From JARRQJ01 sp963761035 (lineage in GTDB: Bacteria > Pseudomonadota > Gammaproteobacteria > DRLM01), in NCBI GenBank assembly GCA_963761035.1, contig CAVXFH010000002.1, forward strand, positions 372,001-436,000: a stretch of 64,000 nucleotides of DNA. The letters are read 5' to 3'. Position numbers and translations under genes: made by a program. The notes under the pieces were generated by a model. It did not search any database. It saw only the letters and a list, made by a program, of their open reading frames with translations, and was not told the DNA's origin. Shown here in pieces: positions 26,952 through 35,974 of the stretch; within the stretch, counting starts at the first letter, position 1; each line of letters starts with the position of its first letter.

Positions 26952-27255
26952 GACCGGACTCCTTCGCCGTTGCGTCATAATGTTCGAGTGGCGGGCCGGC
27001 GAGCCGCGTCACGATGAAACGCGCGATGGCAAATCCGAACAGACATGCAAGCAGCCGTTGCCAATGACCATCCGAGACAACATAAAATCCAGCGATGACG
27101 ACGCCTGTCCGCAACAGCATGCTGCCCAGAAACAAAAACGCCGGTCGCCTGGACGACATGCCCCTGCGCACTGTCCACCACAGGCCGCCGAAGAAAATGG
27201 CGCCGAACAAAAGACCCGCCATCAATGCCAGCGCCAGCATCACCCATTCATTCAT
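26941..27255 (-). CDS. atpR: N-ATPase-specific membrane protein AtpR
   Basis: 104 aa from the ATG at 27255. Three predicted membrane helices (LALALMAGLLFGAIFFGGLWW, LGSMLLRTGVVIAGFYVV, LLACLFGFAIARFIV) with buried Arg residues. In N-ATPase operons this position is held by AtpR, proposed to help assembly or interact with the c-ring. Overlaps its neighbours by 8 and 11 bases. Confidence 0.88.
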   Translation of the reverse strand: MNEWVMLALALMAGLLFGAIFFGGLWWTVRRGMSSRRPAFLFLGSMLLRTGVVIAGFYVVSDGHWQRLLACLFGFAIARFIVTRLAGPPLEHYDATAKESGHAP

Positions 27256-27586
27256 GCTTATCCTCCTGTTCGTCCCGCATGGCTTTGTCTTCCCGGGTGA
27301 CCCAATGCCACGCATTCAAACACCCGATCGTCAGCCCGGCCACCAGCAGCACCAATGTCCAGGAACGTCCGCCCGGATAACGATGGTCCAGCCATAGCCC
27401 GAGCGCCGCGCCCAGCAGTGTGGGTATAGCCACCGACCAGCCGATAATCCCCATCATGCCCAGGCCAAACCAGATACCCGGCGCGGCGTTGCGCTGCGCC
27501 TTGAGCTTGCGCGTCGCCTTCGCGCCGACCTCTTCGCTCAGCGTCGGCTTCGGCTTCACGGGTTTGGTTTGGGGTTCGTCACTCAT
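27248..27586 (-). CDS. atpQ: N-ATPase AtpQ (AtpI/gene1-like)
   Basis: 112 aa. Charged N-terminus, then two membrane helices (GIWFGLGMMGIIGWSVAIPTLL and a second at about 77-93) linked by GLWLDHRYPGGRSWT, the typical AtpI/F0F1-gene1 pattern. Thought to assist c-ring assembly. Its position between atpC and atpR is the diagnostic N-ATPase order. Confidence 0.9.
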   Translation of the reverse strand: MSDEPQTKPVKPKPTLSEEVGAKATRKLKAQRNAAPGIWFGLGMMGIIGWSVAIPTLLGAALGLWLDHRYPGGRSWTLVLLVAGLTIGCLNAWHWVTREDKAMRDEQEDKHE

Positions 27587-27968
27587 TGTGAAACGCCGCC
27601 ATGCGTCGGATGAAATCGCTTTCCATTTTCGCCAACACCGATCGCACGCTTTGCTCGTGCTCGTTCAGGGTCAGAAACTCCTGCTCCACCGCATCGCGCA
27701 ATCGGCCGAGGTCCATTCCACTCAACGCCCGATGCACGGAAACCAGCACGTCCGTACCCGTCTTGACCAACACCCCCTCATCCACGGCCACGTAGACCTC
27801 ACCATCCGCTTCGGTTTCATAGATCAGAATGCCCGGTGTCAGCGCGGCCACACAGTCGAGACGCTGCGGCAAGAGTCCGAACGAGCCCGCGTGGGTCTCC
27901 GCAACGATGCGCGAGACACCGGTCTTCTCGGCGAATATGCCGAATGGCAGGAGAATCTTAAGGTGCAT
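27579..27968 (-). CDS. atpC: N-type F-ATPase epsilon subunit
   Basis: 129 aa from the ATG at 27968 (MHLKILLPFGIFAEKTGVSR); an ATG at 27986 would add six residues. Only the N-terminal beta-sandwich plus a short helical end. GSFGLLPQRLDCVAALTPGIL is the family core. Overlaps atpD by 11 bases and atpQ by 8. Confidence 0.92.
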   Translation of the reverse strand: MHLKILLPFGIFAEKTGVSRIVAETHAGSFGLLPQRLDCVAALTPGILIYETEADGEVYVAVDEGVLVKTGTDVLVSVHRALSGMDLGRLRDAVEQEFLTLNEHEQSVRSVLAKMESDFIRRMAAFHNE

Positions 27969-29427
27969 GCGCGTCAGCAGCGACATGATCGACCTCCGGC
28001 TTGAATTCCGGATCAGGGTTCTCCTTTTCCTTGGCTTCGTCAACCGCACCTATCATGTAGAGCGCGCTCTCCGGGTAGTCTTTAAATTCATCGTGCAGGA
28101 TTCGCTCACAGCCGTCCAACGTTTCTTCAAGGCTAACAAGCTTGCCTTGCAGACCGGTGAATTGTTCGGTAGTGAAAAACGGCTGGGTGAGAAACCGCTC
28201 AAGCCGGCGGGCGCGGGCGACCACGTTGCGGTCCTGCGGCGAAAGCTGTTCCAGACCGAGCATGGCAATGATGTCCTTGAGTTCTGTGTATTGCGCCAGC
28301 GTACGCCGAATCTCCTGGGCCAAGCCATAATGACGTTTGCCGACAATGCCCGGCGTAGCCATTTTGGAACTGGACTGCAATGGGTCGATGGCCGGATACA
28401 GACCTTCACTGGCCCGCTTGCGCGACAGCACGATGGAGGCGGAGAGATGTGAGAAGGTATGTACCGCCGCCGGATCAGTGAAATCGTCCGCCGGCACATA
28501 CACAGCCTGGATCGAGGTGATGGCGCCGCTCTTGGTGTTGGCGATGCGCTCTTCCAGCTGCGATAGCTCGGTGCCCATAGTGGGCTGATAACCCAAACGC
28601 GACGGCATCTGCCCCATCAAGCCGGACACCTCCGCGCCGGCCTGGATAAACCGGAAGATATTATCGATGAGCAGCAACACGTCGCGACGCTCGTCGTCCC
28701 GGAAATACTCGGCCATGGTCAACGCGGCATGGCCGACACGGAAACGGGCGCCCGGCGGTTCGTTCATTTGACCGAAGACCATCACCATATTTTCCAATAC
28801 ACCGGCTTCCGTCATTTCGCGGTACAACTCCTCGCCTTCGCGACAGCGTTCGCCGATACCGCAAAAAATACTCACGCCTTCGTGTTGTCCGACCATGTTG
28901 TGAATCATTTCGGTGAGTAGCACCGTCTTGCCAACGCCCGCCCCCCCGAACAGACCCGCCTTGCCGCCGCGCTCCAGCGGCATCAGTACATCGATGATCT
29001 TGATCCCCGTCTCGAAGATCTCGGATTTGGTGGATCGTCGCGCTAACGCGGGCGGGGCTCGATGCACTGTTCGCCATTGCACATCCAACGGCGCCGCTAA
29101 GCGGTCGATGGCATTGCCGAACACGTCGAACATGCGCGACAGCACCCCTTTGCCCACCGGCGCCAATAATGGACCACCGGTGTCCTTCACCGCCATGCCG
29201 CGGGCCAGGCCCTGGGTAGTTGTCAAGGCAATCCCGCGCACGCGACGTGCATCTAGTTGCGCCAGCACTTCAATGACAATCTGTTGCTCCGCACCCGCGC
29301 GCAAGACCGAGTAGATTGGCGGCAACCGTTCATCGAAGCGTATATCCACGACGCTGCCGCGCACCGAAACGACCGTTCCGGAATTCGCTAAACGGGTCGT
29401 GCCTACCATTTCCCGGTTCGGTTTCAT
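27958..29427 (-). CDS. atpD: N-type F-ATPase beta subunit
   Basis: 489 aa, catalytic. P-loop GGAGVGKTVL, catalytic Glu in GIGERCREGEELY, and VLLLIDNIFRFIQAGAEVSGLMG. The C-terminus is extended and acidic. Four bases separate its ATG from the stop of the DUF2254 gene upstream. First ATPase gene of the order D-C-Q-R-B-E-F-A-G. Confidence 0.97.
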   Translation of the reverse strand: MKPNREMVGTTRLANSGTVVSVRGSVVDIRFDERLPPIYSVLRAGAEQQIVIEVLAQLDARRVRGIALTTTQGLARGMAVKDTGGPLLAPVGKGVLSRMFDVFGNAIDRLAAPLDVQWRTVHRAPPALARRSTKSEIFETGIKIIDVLMPLERGGKAGLFGGAGVGKTVLLTEMIHNMVGQHEGVSIFCGIGERCREGEELYREMTEAGVLENMVMVFGQMNEPPGARFRVGHAALTMAEYFRDDERRDVLLLIDNIFRFIQAGAEVSGLMGQMPSRLGYQPTMGTELSQLEERIANTKSGAITSIQAVYVPADDFTDPAAVHTFSHLSASIVLSRKRASEGLYPAIDPLQSSSKMATPGIVGKRHYGLAQEIRRTLAQYTELKDIIAMLGLEQLSPQDRNVVARARRLERFLTQPFFTTEQFTGLQGKLVSLEETLDGCERILHDEFKDYPESALYMIGAVDEAKEKENPDPEFKPEVDHVAADAHAP

Positions 29428-29431
29428 TACA

Positions 29432-30784
29432 CTACACCTTCTCTATCTCATTGTTCATCGCAGGCTCAGCCTTGAGTATCTCGCGCACCTCCAGCAGCCG
29501 CCTTGCTAGCCGCTCGCGCTCGTGGGCGGATTCGGTGGTGCGGCCAGCGAGTTCGGCAATCCACAGTACCTGTTCGTGGAGCACCCGTCGGCGGCGAGGG
29601 CTGGCGGTCAGACTGGCGAGGGTCTCGATTGCGCTGAGCATGCGCGCCATGATGCCGACATTACCTATGGCGCTACCCCTAATCTGGTCGAACGCCTCGG
29701 CCAGCAGACCTTCAAACGTCGGGGCGATGGCGATCACTCTCAGTTCGTCGCCCTCGTAGCGGAGCGATGACGGGAACTTGCGGGAGGCCAACTGCGCCAG
29801 AATTGCCGTCAGGTAATCCACACACATTACCGCAGTCGAGGTGTCATTGACGCCGGGCGAAAGTGCCTTCAAGGCCATATCCACAAGCTGCCGGATACCA
29901 AAAGCAGGGTCTTGTTCAACCGTGCGATAGCGGCCTATGCTGTAAGCAGCATTAAGGGCCTCGATCGTCTCTTGATCCGGGGGCTCTTCCAGCGCGAGCG
30001 ATGCCAAGGCGGTATTTTGCACGACGAAAGTGCCGATACCACGCTCCATGCGCAGGACGGTCTTCCTGTCCCGTGCCAGACGCATCAACGCATCGTTATC
30101 CACGCTCTGAATGTAACCGTTTATCGTTGCCGGCACTGGATACCAGTTCATCTCTTCCACCGACTTGAGCACTTGATCCTGGTCCTCATCTTCATCGGGC
30201 TCGTGTCCCAGTCTTTCAGGAAACAGCCGCTCAATGGAGGCGATGGTGTCCTGAGCAATCGAGGCGATGATGCTGGACGCCTGGATCGACGAGGCGATGT
30301 GATGGATAAAGAATACCAGCACGCCAACGCCGCCAAGCGACTGAACAAATGCGAAGAATACCGCCAGGCTCGGCACGAACTCGTCTACGCCACCACCGCC
30401 GCGTATGGTGCGCAACACGACCAGGCAATAAGCGAAAATACCGGCGAATATCCCGAGCGTCACCTGCGTGACGCGGCTGCCCATGAAGGTCCGCAGGATG
30501 CGCGAGGTGTATTGGCTCGATGCCAGCGCCAGCGCCACCAAGGTCATGGAGAACGTGATGCCCATAACGGACATCATCGAACCGGCAAGCGTGGATAACA
30601 TCTGGCGCGCGCCGTCCGCCCCGGCGCCAAACAGCCGTGGCCACTGGGCCAGCCATTGATCGCTCCCGATGAAGTCTGCTTCGATCAACGCTGCGGCGAA
30701 GGCAATGTTGGCCACGACAATTAGCGAAGGCATGAACCAAAAGCTCGACCGCAGATTGCTCCAGAGTTGCCTTAGTTTATGCAT
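29432..30784 (-). CDS. DUF2254-family membrane protein
   Basis: 450 aa. Four membrane helices in the first 175 residues (FWFMPSLIVVANIAFAAALIE; MSVMGITFSMTLVALALASSQY; LGIFAGIFAYCLVVLRTI; FFAFVQSLGGVGVLVFFIHHI), then a soluble domain rich in the family's sequence GIRQLVDMALKALSPGVNDTSTA. Function unknown. Because only 4 bases separate it from atpD it is probably the first gene of the ATPase transcript, which is unusual. Confidence 0.9.
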   Translation of the reverse strand: MHKLRQLWSNLRSSFWFMPSLIVVANIAFAAALIEADFIGSDQWLAQWPRLFGAGADGARQMLSTLAGSMMSVMGITFSMTLVALALASSQYTSRILRTFMGSRVTQVTLGIFAGIFAYCLVVLRTIRGGGGVDEFVPSLAVFFAFVQSLGGVGVLVFFIHHIASSIQASSIIASIAQDTIASIERLFPERLGHEPDEDEDQDQVLKSVEEMNWYPVPATINGYIQSVDNDALMRLARDRKTVLRMERGIGTFVVQNTALASLALEEPPDQETIEALNAAYSIGRYRTVEQDPAFGIRQLVDMALKALSPGVNDTSTAVMCVDYLTAILAQLASRKFPSSLRYEGDELRVIAIAPTFEGLLAEAFDQIRGSAIGNVGIMARMLSAIETLASLTASPRRRRVLHEQVLWIAELAGRTTESAHERERLARRLLEVREILKAEPAMNNEIEKV

Positions 30785-31052
30785 GAGTCTATCTCCAAAT
30801 CACGTGTATGAGAGAGCACACGAAGCTTATTTCCACAATCAAGGATGTGTCCGCAACCTCTCCAGTGATAAAGAATATCACCGAAAATCGCAAATCGGCC
30901 CCAAGCGGTGCCGCCAGGGCATGTCTCGAGCAGTGGTGCCGTCATACGCTTGATCCCTTCCATCGCCAATCTTGAATCTCCGGCATGTCCTGGCCTTACT
31001 CGTCGATGTACTGCTTGTGTCCAATTAGCCTGTCCTTGAGCTGTTGTTTCAA
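30785..31052. other. Intergenic stretch upstream of integrase remnant
   Basis: About 270 bases with no gene. It probably holds the promoter of the ATPase operon (minus strand) and degraded element DNA. Confidence 0.35.
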
Positions 31053-31546
31053 GAGGTGTGCCAAATTAGATGGGACTGGGAAGTCCAGGTGCCGGAACTG
31101 AACTCATCGGTGTTCATCATTCCGGGGAAAGGGTCAAGAACCGGGAAGACCGACTGGTGGTGTTGAATCGGATTGCACGTTCAGTGGTCGAAGAAGTACG
31201 CGGAATTCATCCCGACTATGTCTTCACCTATAAAGACCATCCGGTACGACACATCAACAACAGTTCGTGGAAGCGTGTGCGCAATGCGGTGGGTTTACCC
31301 CATGTCAGAGTGCATGACCTGAAGCATACCTTCGGACGCAGACTACGAGCTGTAGGTGTACCCCTGGAAACTCAGAAGGTATTGTTGGGACATCGCAATG
31401 GTGACATCACCACTCATTACTCCGCGCCAGAACTGGAGGAGTTGTTAGACGCGGCCAACCGGGTGTGTGAGACAAAGTCCGGCAAAACTCCGGCAATGGT
31501 AGTACTGAAACAAAAAGCGCCAACCGCTACAACGGTAACTGCATGA
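31053..31546 (+). pseudogene. Tyrosine-recombinase (integrase) remnant
   Basis: Only the catalytic half survives. One frame reads EVCQIRWDWEVQVPELNSS and then PGKG; after a one-base insertion near 31120 the next frame continues as GERVKNREDRLVVLN and on to VRVHDLKHTFGRRLRAVG, LLGHRNGDITTHYS, LLDAANRVC. The active-site Tyr (THYS) and His boxes are present; the second box is HDLK, as in this integrase subfamily. No N-terminal half, so it is inactive. Sixteen bases from the 3' end of tRNA-Lys, as expected for a former integrated element. Confidence 0.8.
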
Positions 31547-31561
31547 AGATAAAGGTCTGAG

Positions 31562-31637
31562 TGGTGGGCCGTGCAGGATTCGAACCTGCGACCAACTGGT
31601 TAAAAGCCAGCTGCTCTACCGGCTGAGCTAACGGCCC
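31562..31637 (-). tRNA. tRNA-Lys (anticodon TTT)
   Basis: 76 bases, full cloverleaf on the minus strand: acceptor GGGCCGT/ACGGCCC, D arm, anticodon arm GCTGG-CTTTTAA-CCAGT with anticodon TTT, T arm GCAGG-TTCGAAT-CCTGC. The CCA end is encoded. It follows queC on the same strand. The 3' end faces the integrase remnant, making it the probable attachment site. Confidence 0.97.
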
Positions 31638-31750
31638 GCGCAAAGGGCAGCATTTTAACCGCTTTCCGCAATTCTCTTCAATGTATTATTGACTTACAGC
31701 GGCTGACATTCAGCCTCTCGACCCAATCCTACTTCCAATAAGAGAAGGGT

Positions 31751-32449
31751 TTAGGAAGCATAGAAAGTGGGGTCAGGCACGCCGGCCGCAACAAATCCTT
31801 CGCGGCGCAACCGGCAGGCATCACAACGGCCGCAGGCGTGCCCCATTGCATCAGCCTGATAACACGACACGGTAATGGCATAGTCCACGCCCAGCGCGAC
31901 ACCTTCTTGAATAATCCGGGCCTTGCTCATCCGAATGAGTGGAGTATGGATATGAAAGTGCCGCCCCTCCACTCCCGCCTTGGTGGCGAGATTCGCGGTC
32001 TTCTCGAAGGCGGCGATGAATTCGGGACGGCAATCGGGATAGCCGGAATAGTCCACGGCGTTGACGCCGATGAAAATATCCTGCGCCCCCAGCACCTCGG
32101 CCCAGCCCAGGGCCAAGGCCAGGAACACGGTATTGCGCGCCGGGACATAGGTGACGGGGATCCCGCCGCCGGCCTGCTCGGGCACGGCGATATCGGGATC
32201 GGTGAGCGCGGAACCGCCGATGCCCGCAAGATCCAGATTGATGATCTTATGCTCTATCGCCCCAAAAGCGGCCGCTACCCGGGCCGCGGCCTGGAGCTCA
32301 ACGCGATGCCGCTGCCCGTAATCGAAGCTCAGGGCATAACAGGCATAGCCCGCACGGCGCGCAATAGCCAGCACCGTGGCCGAATCCAAGCCACCGGAAA
32401 CCAGCACCACCGCCTTTTTCAATTCCGCATCAGACATCGCCGCCATCAC
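31751..32449 (-). CDS. queC: 7-cyano-7-deazaguanine synthase
   Basis: 232 aa; start at 32449, with nearby in-frame ATGs at 32446 and 32437. PP-loop ATPase motif VVLVSGGLDSATVL, and the C-terminal zinc site with Cys residues in VSCYQADAMGHACGRCDACRLR. Converts carboxydeazaguanine to preQ0 for queuosine in tRNA. 65 bases downstream of queE. Confidence 0.96.
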   Translation of the reverse strand: MMAAMSDAELKKAVVLVSGGLDSATVLAIARRAGYACYALSFDYGQRHRVELQAAARVAAAFGAIEHKIINLDLAGIGGSALTDPDIAVPEQAGGGIPVTYVPARNTVFLALALGWAEVLGAQDIFIGVNAVDYSGYPDCRPEFIAAFEKTANLATKAGVEGRHFHIHTPLIRMSKARIIQEGVALGVDYAITVSCYQADAMGHACGRCDACRLRREGFVAAGVPDPTFYAS

Positions 32450-32514
32450 TCTCCCCCCTTAATTTGTCAGGAGAGGAAAATTCATGCGCACAGCGCGCGC
32501 TAGGCCACCGCTTA

Positions 32515-33153
32515 TTATCTCCCCGGCTCGTCGCCCCATAGATATTTGTGCAGTTGTATCTGGAAACGCACCGGCAAACGATCGGCCACGATCCAGTCCG
32601 CCAATTCCCGCGCCGGCAATTGCCGGGCGCTGGGCGAGAACAACACTTCACAGCGCTCGGTGAGACGCCGTTCCTCGGCCAGCCGTTTGGACCATTCATA
32701 ATCGGCACGATCGCAGATGACGAATTTTATCTGGTCGTGGCGCGTGAGATATTGGATATTCTCGAAGCGATTCCTGGTAACTTCACCGGACCCGGGTGTT
32801 TTGATGTCCATCACCTTACATACGCGGGGATCGACCTCGTCCACGGCAAGGGCGCCGCCGGTCTCCAGGGAGACTTCATAACCGGCGTCACACAAGCGCG
32901 CCAGCAGGGCGAGGCAGCCCTTCTGCGCCAGGGGCTCGCCGCCGGTCACCGTGACATGGCGCACACCGTAGGCTGCCACCTTTTCCACGATGGCGTCGAT
33001 GTCCAGCGGCTCGCCGCCGTGAAAGGCATAGGCGGTATCGCAATATTGACAGCGCAAGGGACAACCGGTGAGGCGCACGAACACCGTAGGCACGCCGACG
33101 CTGCGGCTCTCGCCCTGCAATGATAGAAATATCTCGGCGATGCGGAGGTTCAT
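32515..33153 (-). CDS. queE: 7-carboxy-7-deazaguanine synthase
   Basis: 212 aa radical-SAM enzyme. Iron-sulfur Cys motif CPLRCQYCDT (Cys-x3-Cys-x2-Cys), and GGEPLAQKG for SAM binding. Makes the 7-deazapurine ring step in the preQ0 pathway. Its partner queC follows. A tandem/inverted repeat block lies between it and cpoB. Confidence 0.96.
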   Translation of the reverse strand: MNLRIAEIFLSLQGESRSVGVPTVFVRLTGCPLRCQYCDTAYAFHGGEPLDIDAIVEKVAAYGVRHVTVTGGEPLAQKGCLALLARLCDAGYEVSLETGGALAVDEVDPRVCKVMDIKTPGSGEVTRNRFENIQYLTRHDQIKFVICDRADYEWSKRLAEERRLTERCEVLFSPSARQLPARELADWIVADRLPVRFQIQLHKYLWGDEPGR

Positions 33154-33157
33154 AAAT

Positions 33158-33245
33158 AAGTTTCGAGTTTAGAGTTTCGGGTTTCGAGTTAAAAGAAGGT
33201 GGTCTATGTAACCCGAAACACGTAACTCGAAACTCGTAACTTCGT
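33158..33245. repeat. TTTCGAGT-type repeat block with large inverted arms
   Basis: In 88 bases the units GTTTCGAGTT, GAGTTTCGGGTT and GTTTCGAGTT recur, then the reverse complements AACCCGAAAC, AACTCGAAACTCG follow. The two arms (about 33160-33190 and 33209-33240) can pair to a long imperfect hairpin. It lies between queE and cpoB. An extragenic repeat or mRNA structure separating tol-pal from que expression. Confidence 0.65.
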
Positions 33246-33247
33246 AG

Positions 33248-34081
33248 TTAATGTCCTTCCGCCTTCATCTTCTGCAGACGTTTATCCGCTAATTGCGCGG
33301 CGGTGCTTTGGGGATAACGTCCCTTGAGCTGTTCCAGCGTGTCCCGCGCCTTGCCCCAGTCGGCAAGCTCGTAGTAACTAAATCCCAGCTTCAACATGGC
33401 ATCGGGGACCTTGGAACTTTGCGGATAGTTGTTGATCACCTTGCTGAACTCATCGCGCGCCTCACGGAAACGCCGCGCCGCGAAATGCGCCTCGCCCAAC
33501 CAGTACTGGGCGTTGTCGGATAAGTTGCCGCCGGGATAGGTGGCGAGCATGTCGCGAAACGCGGCGATGGCGTCGTCATAGTGTCCGTCTTTTAGGTAAT
33601 TAAAGGCCTTTTGGTAAGCCGCCTGTTCCTGTTCGGGGTTGGGCGGCGCGGCGGCGGCCGGCACTGCCGAAGGCCCAAAGGAAGGCATCACAGGTACGGC
33701 GGCCGGCGGCGACGCAGCCGCCGGGGCTGCCTGCACCGTGGAAGAAGAGGCGACTTCCAACTGACGCAGACGGCGATCGATGTCCAGATACAAATCACGC
33801 TGCCGCTGCTTGATACCGTCGAGGTCGTTGGATTGAACCTCCAAATCGCCCCGCAGCTTTTGCACATCTTCCTGCAGTCGCTGAATGCGCATCATCAAAT
33901 CGGCCAAGGCCTGGCCTTCCACCACCCGCTCCAACTTGGTAACGCGCGCATCCAACGACGGCGCGGCGGCGCCTTGCGGCGTGATAGTCACCACCGGCGC
34001 TCCCTGCGTATCCGCCGCCGCGGGCAACGCCGCCGTTACGGCGGCGGCCAACGCGACGAAAAGTACCGTACGGGCCATCAT
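33248..34081 (-). CDS. cpoB: Cell-division coordinator CpoB (YbgF)
   Basis: 277 aa. Start at 34081, where its ATG overlaps the pal stop (TAATG); a second ATG follows directly. Signal peptide ending PAAADT, an N-terminal coiled coil (RVTKLERVVEGQALADLM), a proline/alanine linker and three TPR repeats at about 145-265 (AYQKAFNYLKDGHYDDAIAAF, NAQYWLGEAHFAARRFREA, PDAMLKLGFSYYELADW). Couples Tol-Pal to peptidoglycan synthesis at division. Confidence 0.94.
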   Translation of the reverse strand: MMARTVLFVALAAAVTAALPAAADTQGAPVVTITPQGAAAPSLDARVTKLERVVEGQALADLMMRIQRLQEDVQKLRGDLEVQSNDLDGIKQRQRDLYLDIDRRLRQLEVASSSTVQAAPAAASPPAAVPVMPSFGPSAVPAAAAPPNPEQEQAAYQKAFNYLKDGHYDDAIAAFRDMLATYPGGNLSDNAQYWLGEAHFAARRFREARDEFSKVINNYPQSSKVPDAMLKLGFSYYELADWGKARDTLEQLKGRYPQSTAAQLADKRLQKMKAEGH

Positions 34082-34644
34082 TATTGCGCGTAAACGATCT
34101 CTACTCGGCGATTCAAGTGCCAAGCGGACTCATCATGCCCCAATGCCGCAGGGCGCTCTTCACCGTAACTCACGGTGGTGATCTGCTGGTCGGAGACGCC
34201 CATCAGCAACATCATTTGCTTCACGGCATTGGCACGGCGCTCGCCGAGGCCGATGTTATATTCCCGCGTACCGCGTTCGTCGGTATTGCCTTCCAGGGTG
34301 ACCTTGATATCGGGATGTTGTGACAGGTAGCCGGCATGGGCCTTGATTATCGCGCGATCCTCGTCACTAATCGTGCTGCTGTCATAATCGAAGTACACCA
34401 CCTTCGTCGATAACAAATCGGCCGCTTCCCCACTGGCGGCTCCCGGCATGGCGCCGCCGGGTAAAGGCGTCGCCTCGGCACCGCCGCCCGGTGCCACCGG
34501 CGTTGTCGTCGCCGACTCCGCGCCTTGTCCTTGACCGTTTACCACGGGCGCGCCCTCCCCCGACTTCTTGGTACCGGTCGTGCCGCAGGCCCCCAGCATC
34601 GTAACGGAAATGACGATTAATCCGAGCTTGATCCACTTATTCAT
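34081..34644 (-). CDS. pal: Peptidoglycan-associated lipoprotein
   Basis: 187 aa. Lipoprotein signal (LGACGT), a Gly/Ala/Pro-rich linker, and a C-terminal OmpA-like domain (VVYFDYDSSTISDEDRAII, LEGNTDERGTREYN, LGERRANAV, RRVEIVY). Outer-membrane anchor of Tol-Pal. Confidence 0.96.
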   Translation of the reverse strand: MNKWIKLGLIVISVTMLGACGTTGTKKSGEGAPVVNGQGQGAESATTTPVAPGGGAEATPLPGGAMPGAASGEAADLLSTKVVYFDYDSSTISDEDRAIIKAHAGYLSQHPDIKVTLEGNTDERGTREYNIGLGERRANAVKQMMLLMGVSDQQITTVSYGEERPAALGHDESAWHLNRRVEIVYAQ

Positions 34645-34675
34645 GTTGTACTCCTGTCCTCAATTGATATTTGGT

Positions 34676-35971
34676 TTATTGTCGCAAGGGTGCCCACACC
34701 GGTTCCCGCGCATCGCCTTCCCGGGCGGAAAGACGTTGCTTCACCCGACCATCCACCGATACCGCCGCCAACACGCCGCGATTCCTCACCTCCGCCGCAT
34801 AGATGATCATCCTACCATTTGGCGCGAAACTCGGCGACTCGTCCAGTGGGCCGTCGGTCAATATTTGTATGCGTTTGGTCTGCAAATCCATCACGGCGAT
34901 CTGATACCGATTATTCTCGCCATGCACAAAGACAATGCTCCGTCCGTCGGCGGAGTAGGACGCCCGCGCATTATACGGTCCCTCGAAGGTCAGGCGTTCG
35001 GCATGCCCTCCGTTGGCGGCGATGCGGTAGATCTGCGGCGTACCGCCGCGGTCGGAAGTGAAGATAAGGGAACGGCCGTCCGGCGACCAGGCCGGCTCGG
35101 TATCGATGCCGAGGCTGTCGGTCAAGCGCCGCAATTGTTTGCTGGCCAAATCCATAATGTAAATATCCGGATTGCCGTCCTTGGACAATACCAAGGCCAT
35201 TTTACTGCCGTCCGGCGACCAGGCCGGCGCGCCGTTGATGCCGTCGAAGGACGTGAGCAGCTGCCGCGTGCCGCTGCGCAGGTCCTGCGCGAAGATCCGG
35301 GGCCGCTTGCTCTCGAACGAGACATAGGCCAGGCGCGAACCGTCGGGGGACCACGACGGCGACATCAAAGGCTGGGGGGACTGCACCACCGTCCGCGGAT
35401 CGTAGCCGTCGGAATCCGCCACCTCCAAGGTATAACGACGCTTGCCGGCCGCCACATCGGTCACCGTGATATAGGCGATGCGGGTGGCGAAGGCCCCGGG
35501 CTCGCCGGTAAGCGTCTCATAAATCATATCGGCGATTTGATGGGCGGTGCGGCGCAGATTGGCGGCGTCGCTGCGGATGCTGTAACCGGACATCTGCACG
35601 CCGCGGAAAACATCGAACAACTGAAATTGCACCGTATAGCCGGCGCCCTGCGTTACCACCTTGCCGATTACCAGATTGTCCGCCTTGATCAGGCGCCAAT
35701 CGCGGAAATTGACCTGAGAGGCCTCATAAGGTCGGGCGATGAGATCCTCATTGGCCACCGGCGCGAATCGGCCGCTGCGCCGCAAGTCCGCGGCGATGAC
35801 ACCGGCCACGTCCACCGGCAGGTTCATACCCACCGGACCGAAGGGCACCACGGCGATAGGCGTGGCGCCTACTATGCCCTGGGTAATCTCGATAGTCAAA
35901 GCGGCCCGAACATTACCCGCCAAGAACAAGCCCAAACCAATTATCAGAAAAAAGCGCTTTAATAAACTCAA
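34676..35971 (-). CDS. tolB: Tol-Pal periplasmic protein TolB
   Basis: 431 aa. Signal peptide, N-terminal TolB domain (GVIAADLRRSGRFAPV) and a six-bladed propeller with repeated SWSPDGSRLAYV, AWSPDGSKMALV, AWSPDGRSLIF, SYSADGRSIVFV blades. Binds Pal in the periplasm. It ends 31 bases before pal starts. Confidence 0.97.
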   Translation of the reverse strand: MSLLKRFFLIIGLGLFLAGNVRAALTIEITQGIVGATPIAVVPFGPVGMNLPVDVAGVIAADLRRSGRFAPVANEDLIARPYEASQVNFRDWRLIKADNLVIGKVVTQGAGYTVQFQLFDVFRGVQMSGYSIRSDAANLRRTAHQIADMIYETLTGEPGAFATRIAYITVTDVAAGKRRYTLEVADSDGYDPRTVVQSPQPLMSPSWSPDGSRLAYVSFESKRPRIFAQDLRSGTRQLLTSFDGINGAPAWSPDGSKMALVLSKDGNPDIYIMDLASKQLRRLTDSLGIDTEPAWSPDGRSLIFTSDRGGTPQIYRIAANGGHAERLTFEGPYNARASYSADGRSIVFVHGENNRYQIAVMDLQTKRIQILTDGPLDESPSFAPNGRMIIYAAEVRNRGVLAAVSVDGRVKQRLSAREGDAREPVWAPLRQ

Positions 35972-35974
35972 AAC

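Noticed and set aside
33158..33245. Repeat block as a possible CRISPR
   Set aside because: Units are about 10-12 bases, touching and inverted, without spacers.
34568..35962. Plus-strand frame of 464 codons
   Set aside because: Antisense to tolB with no domain.
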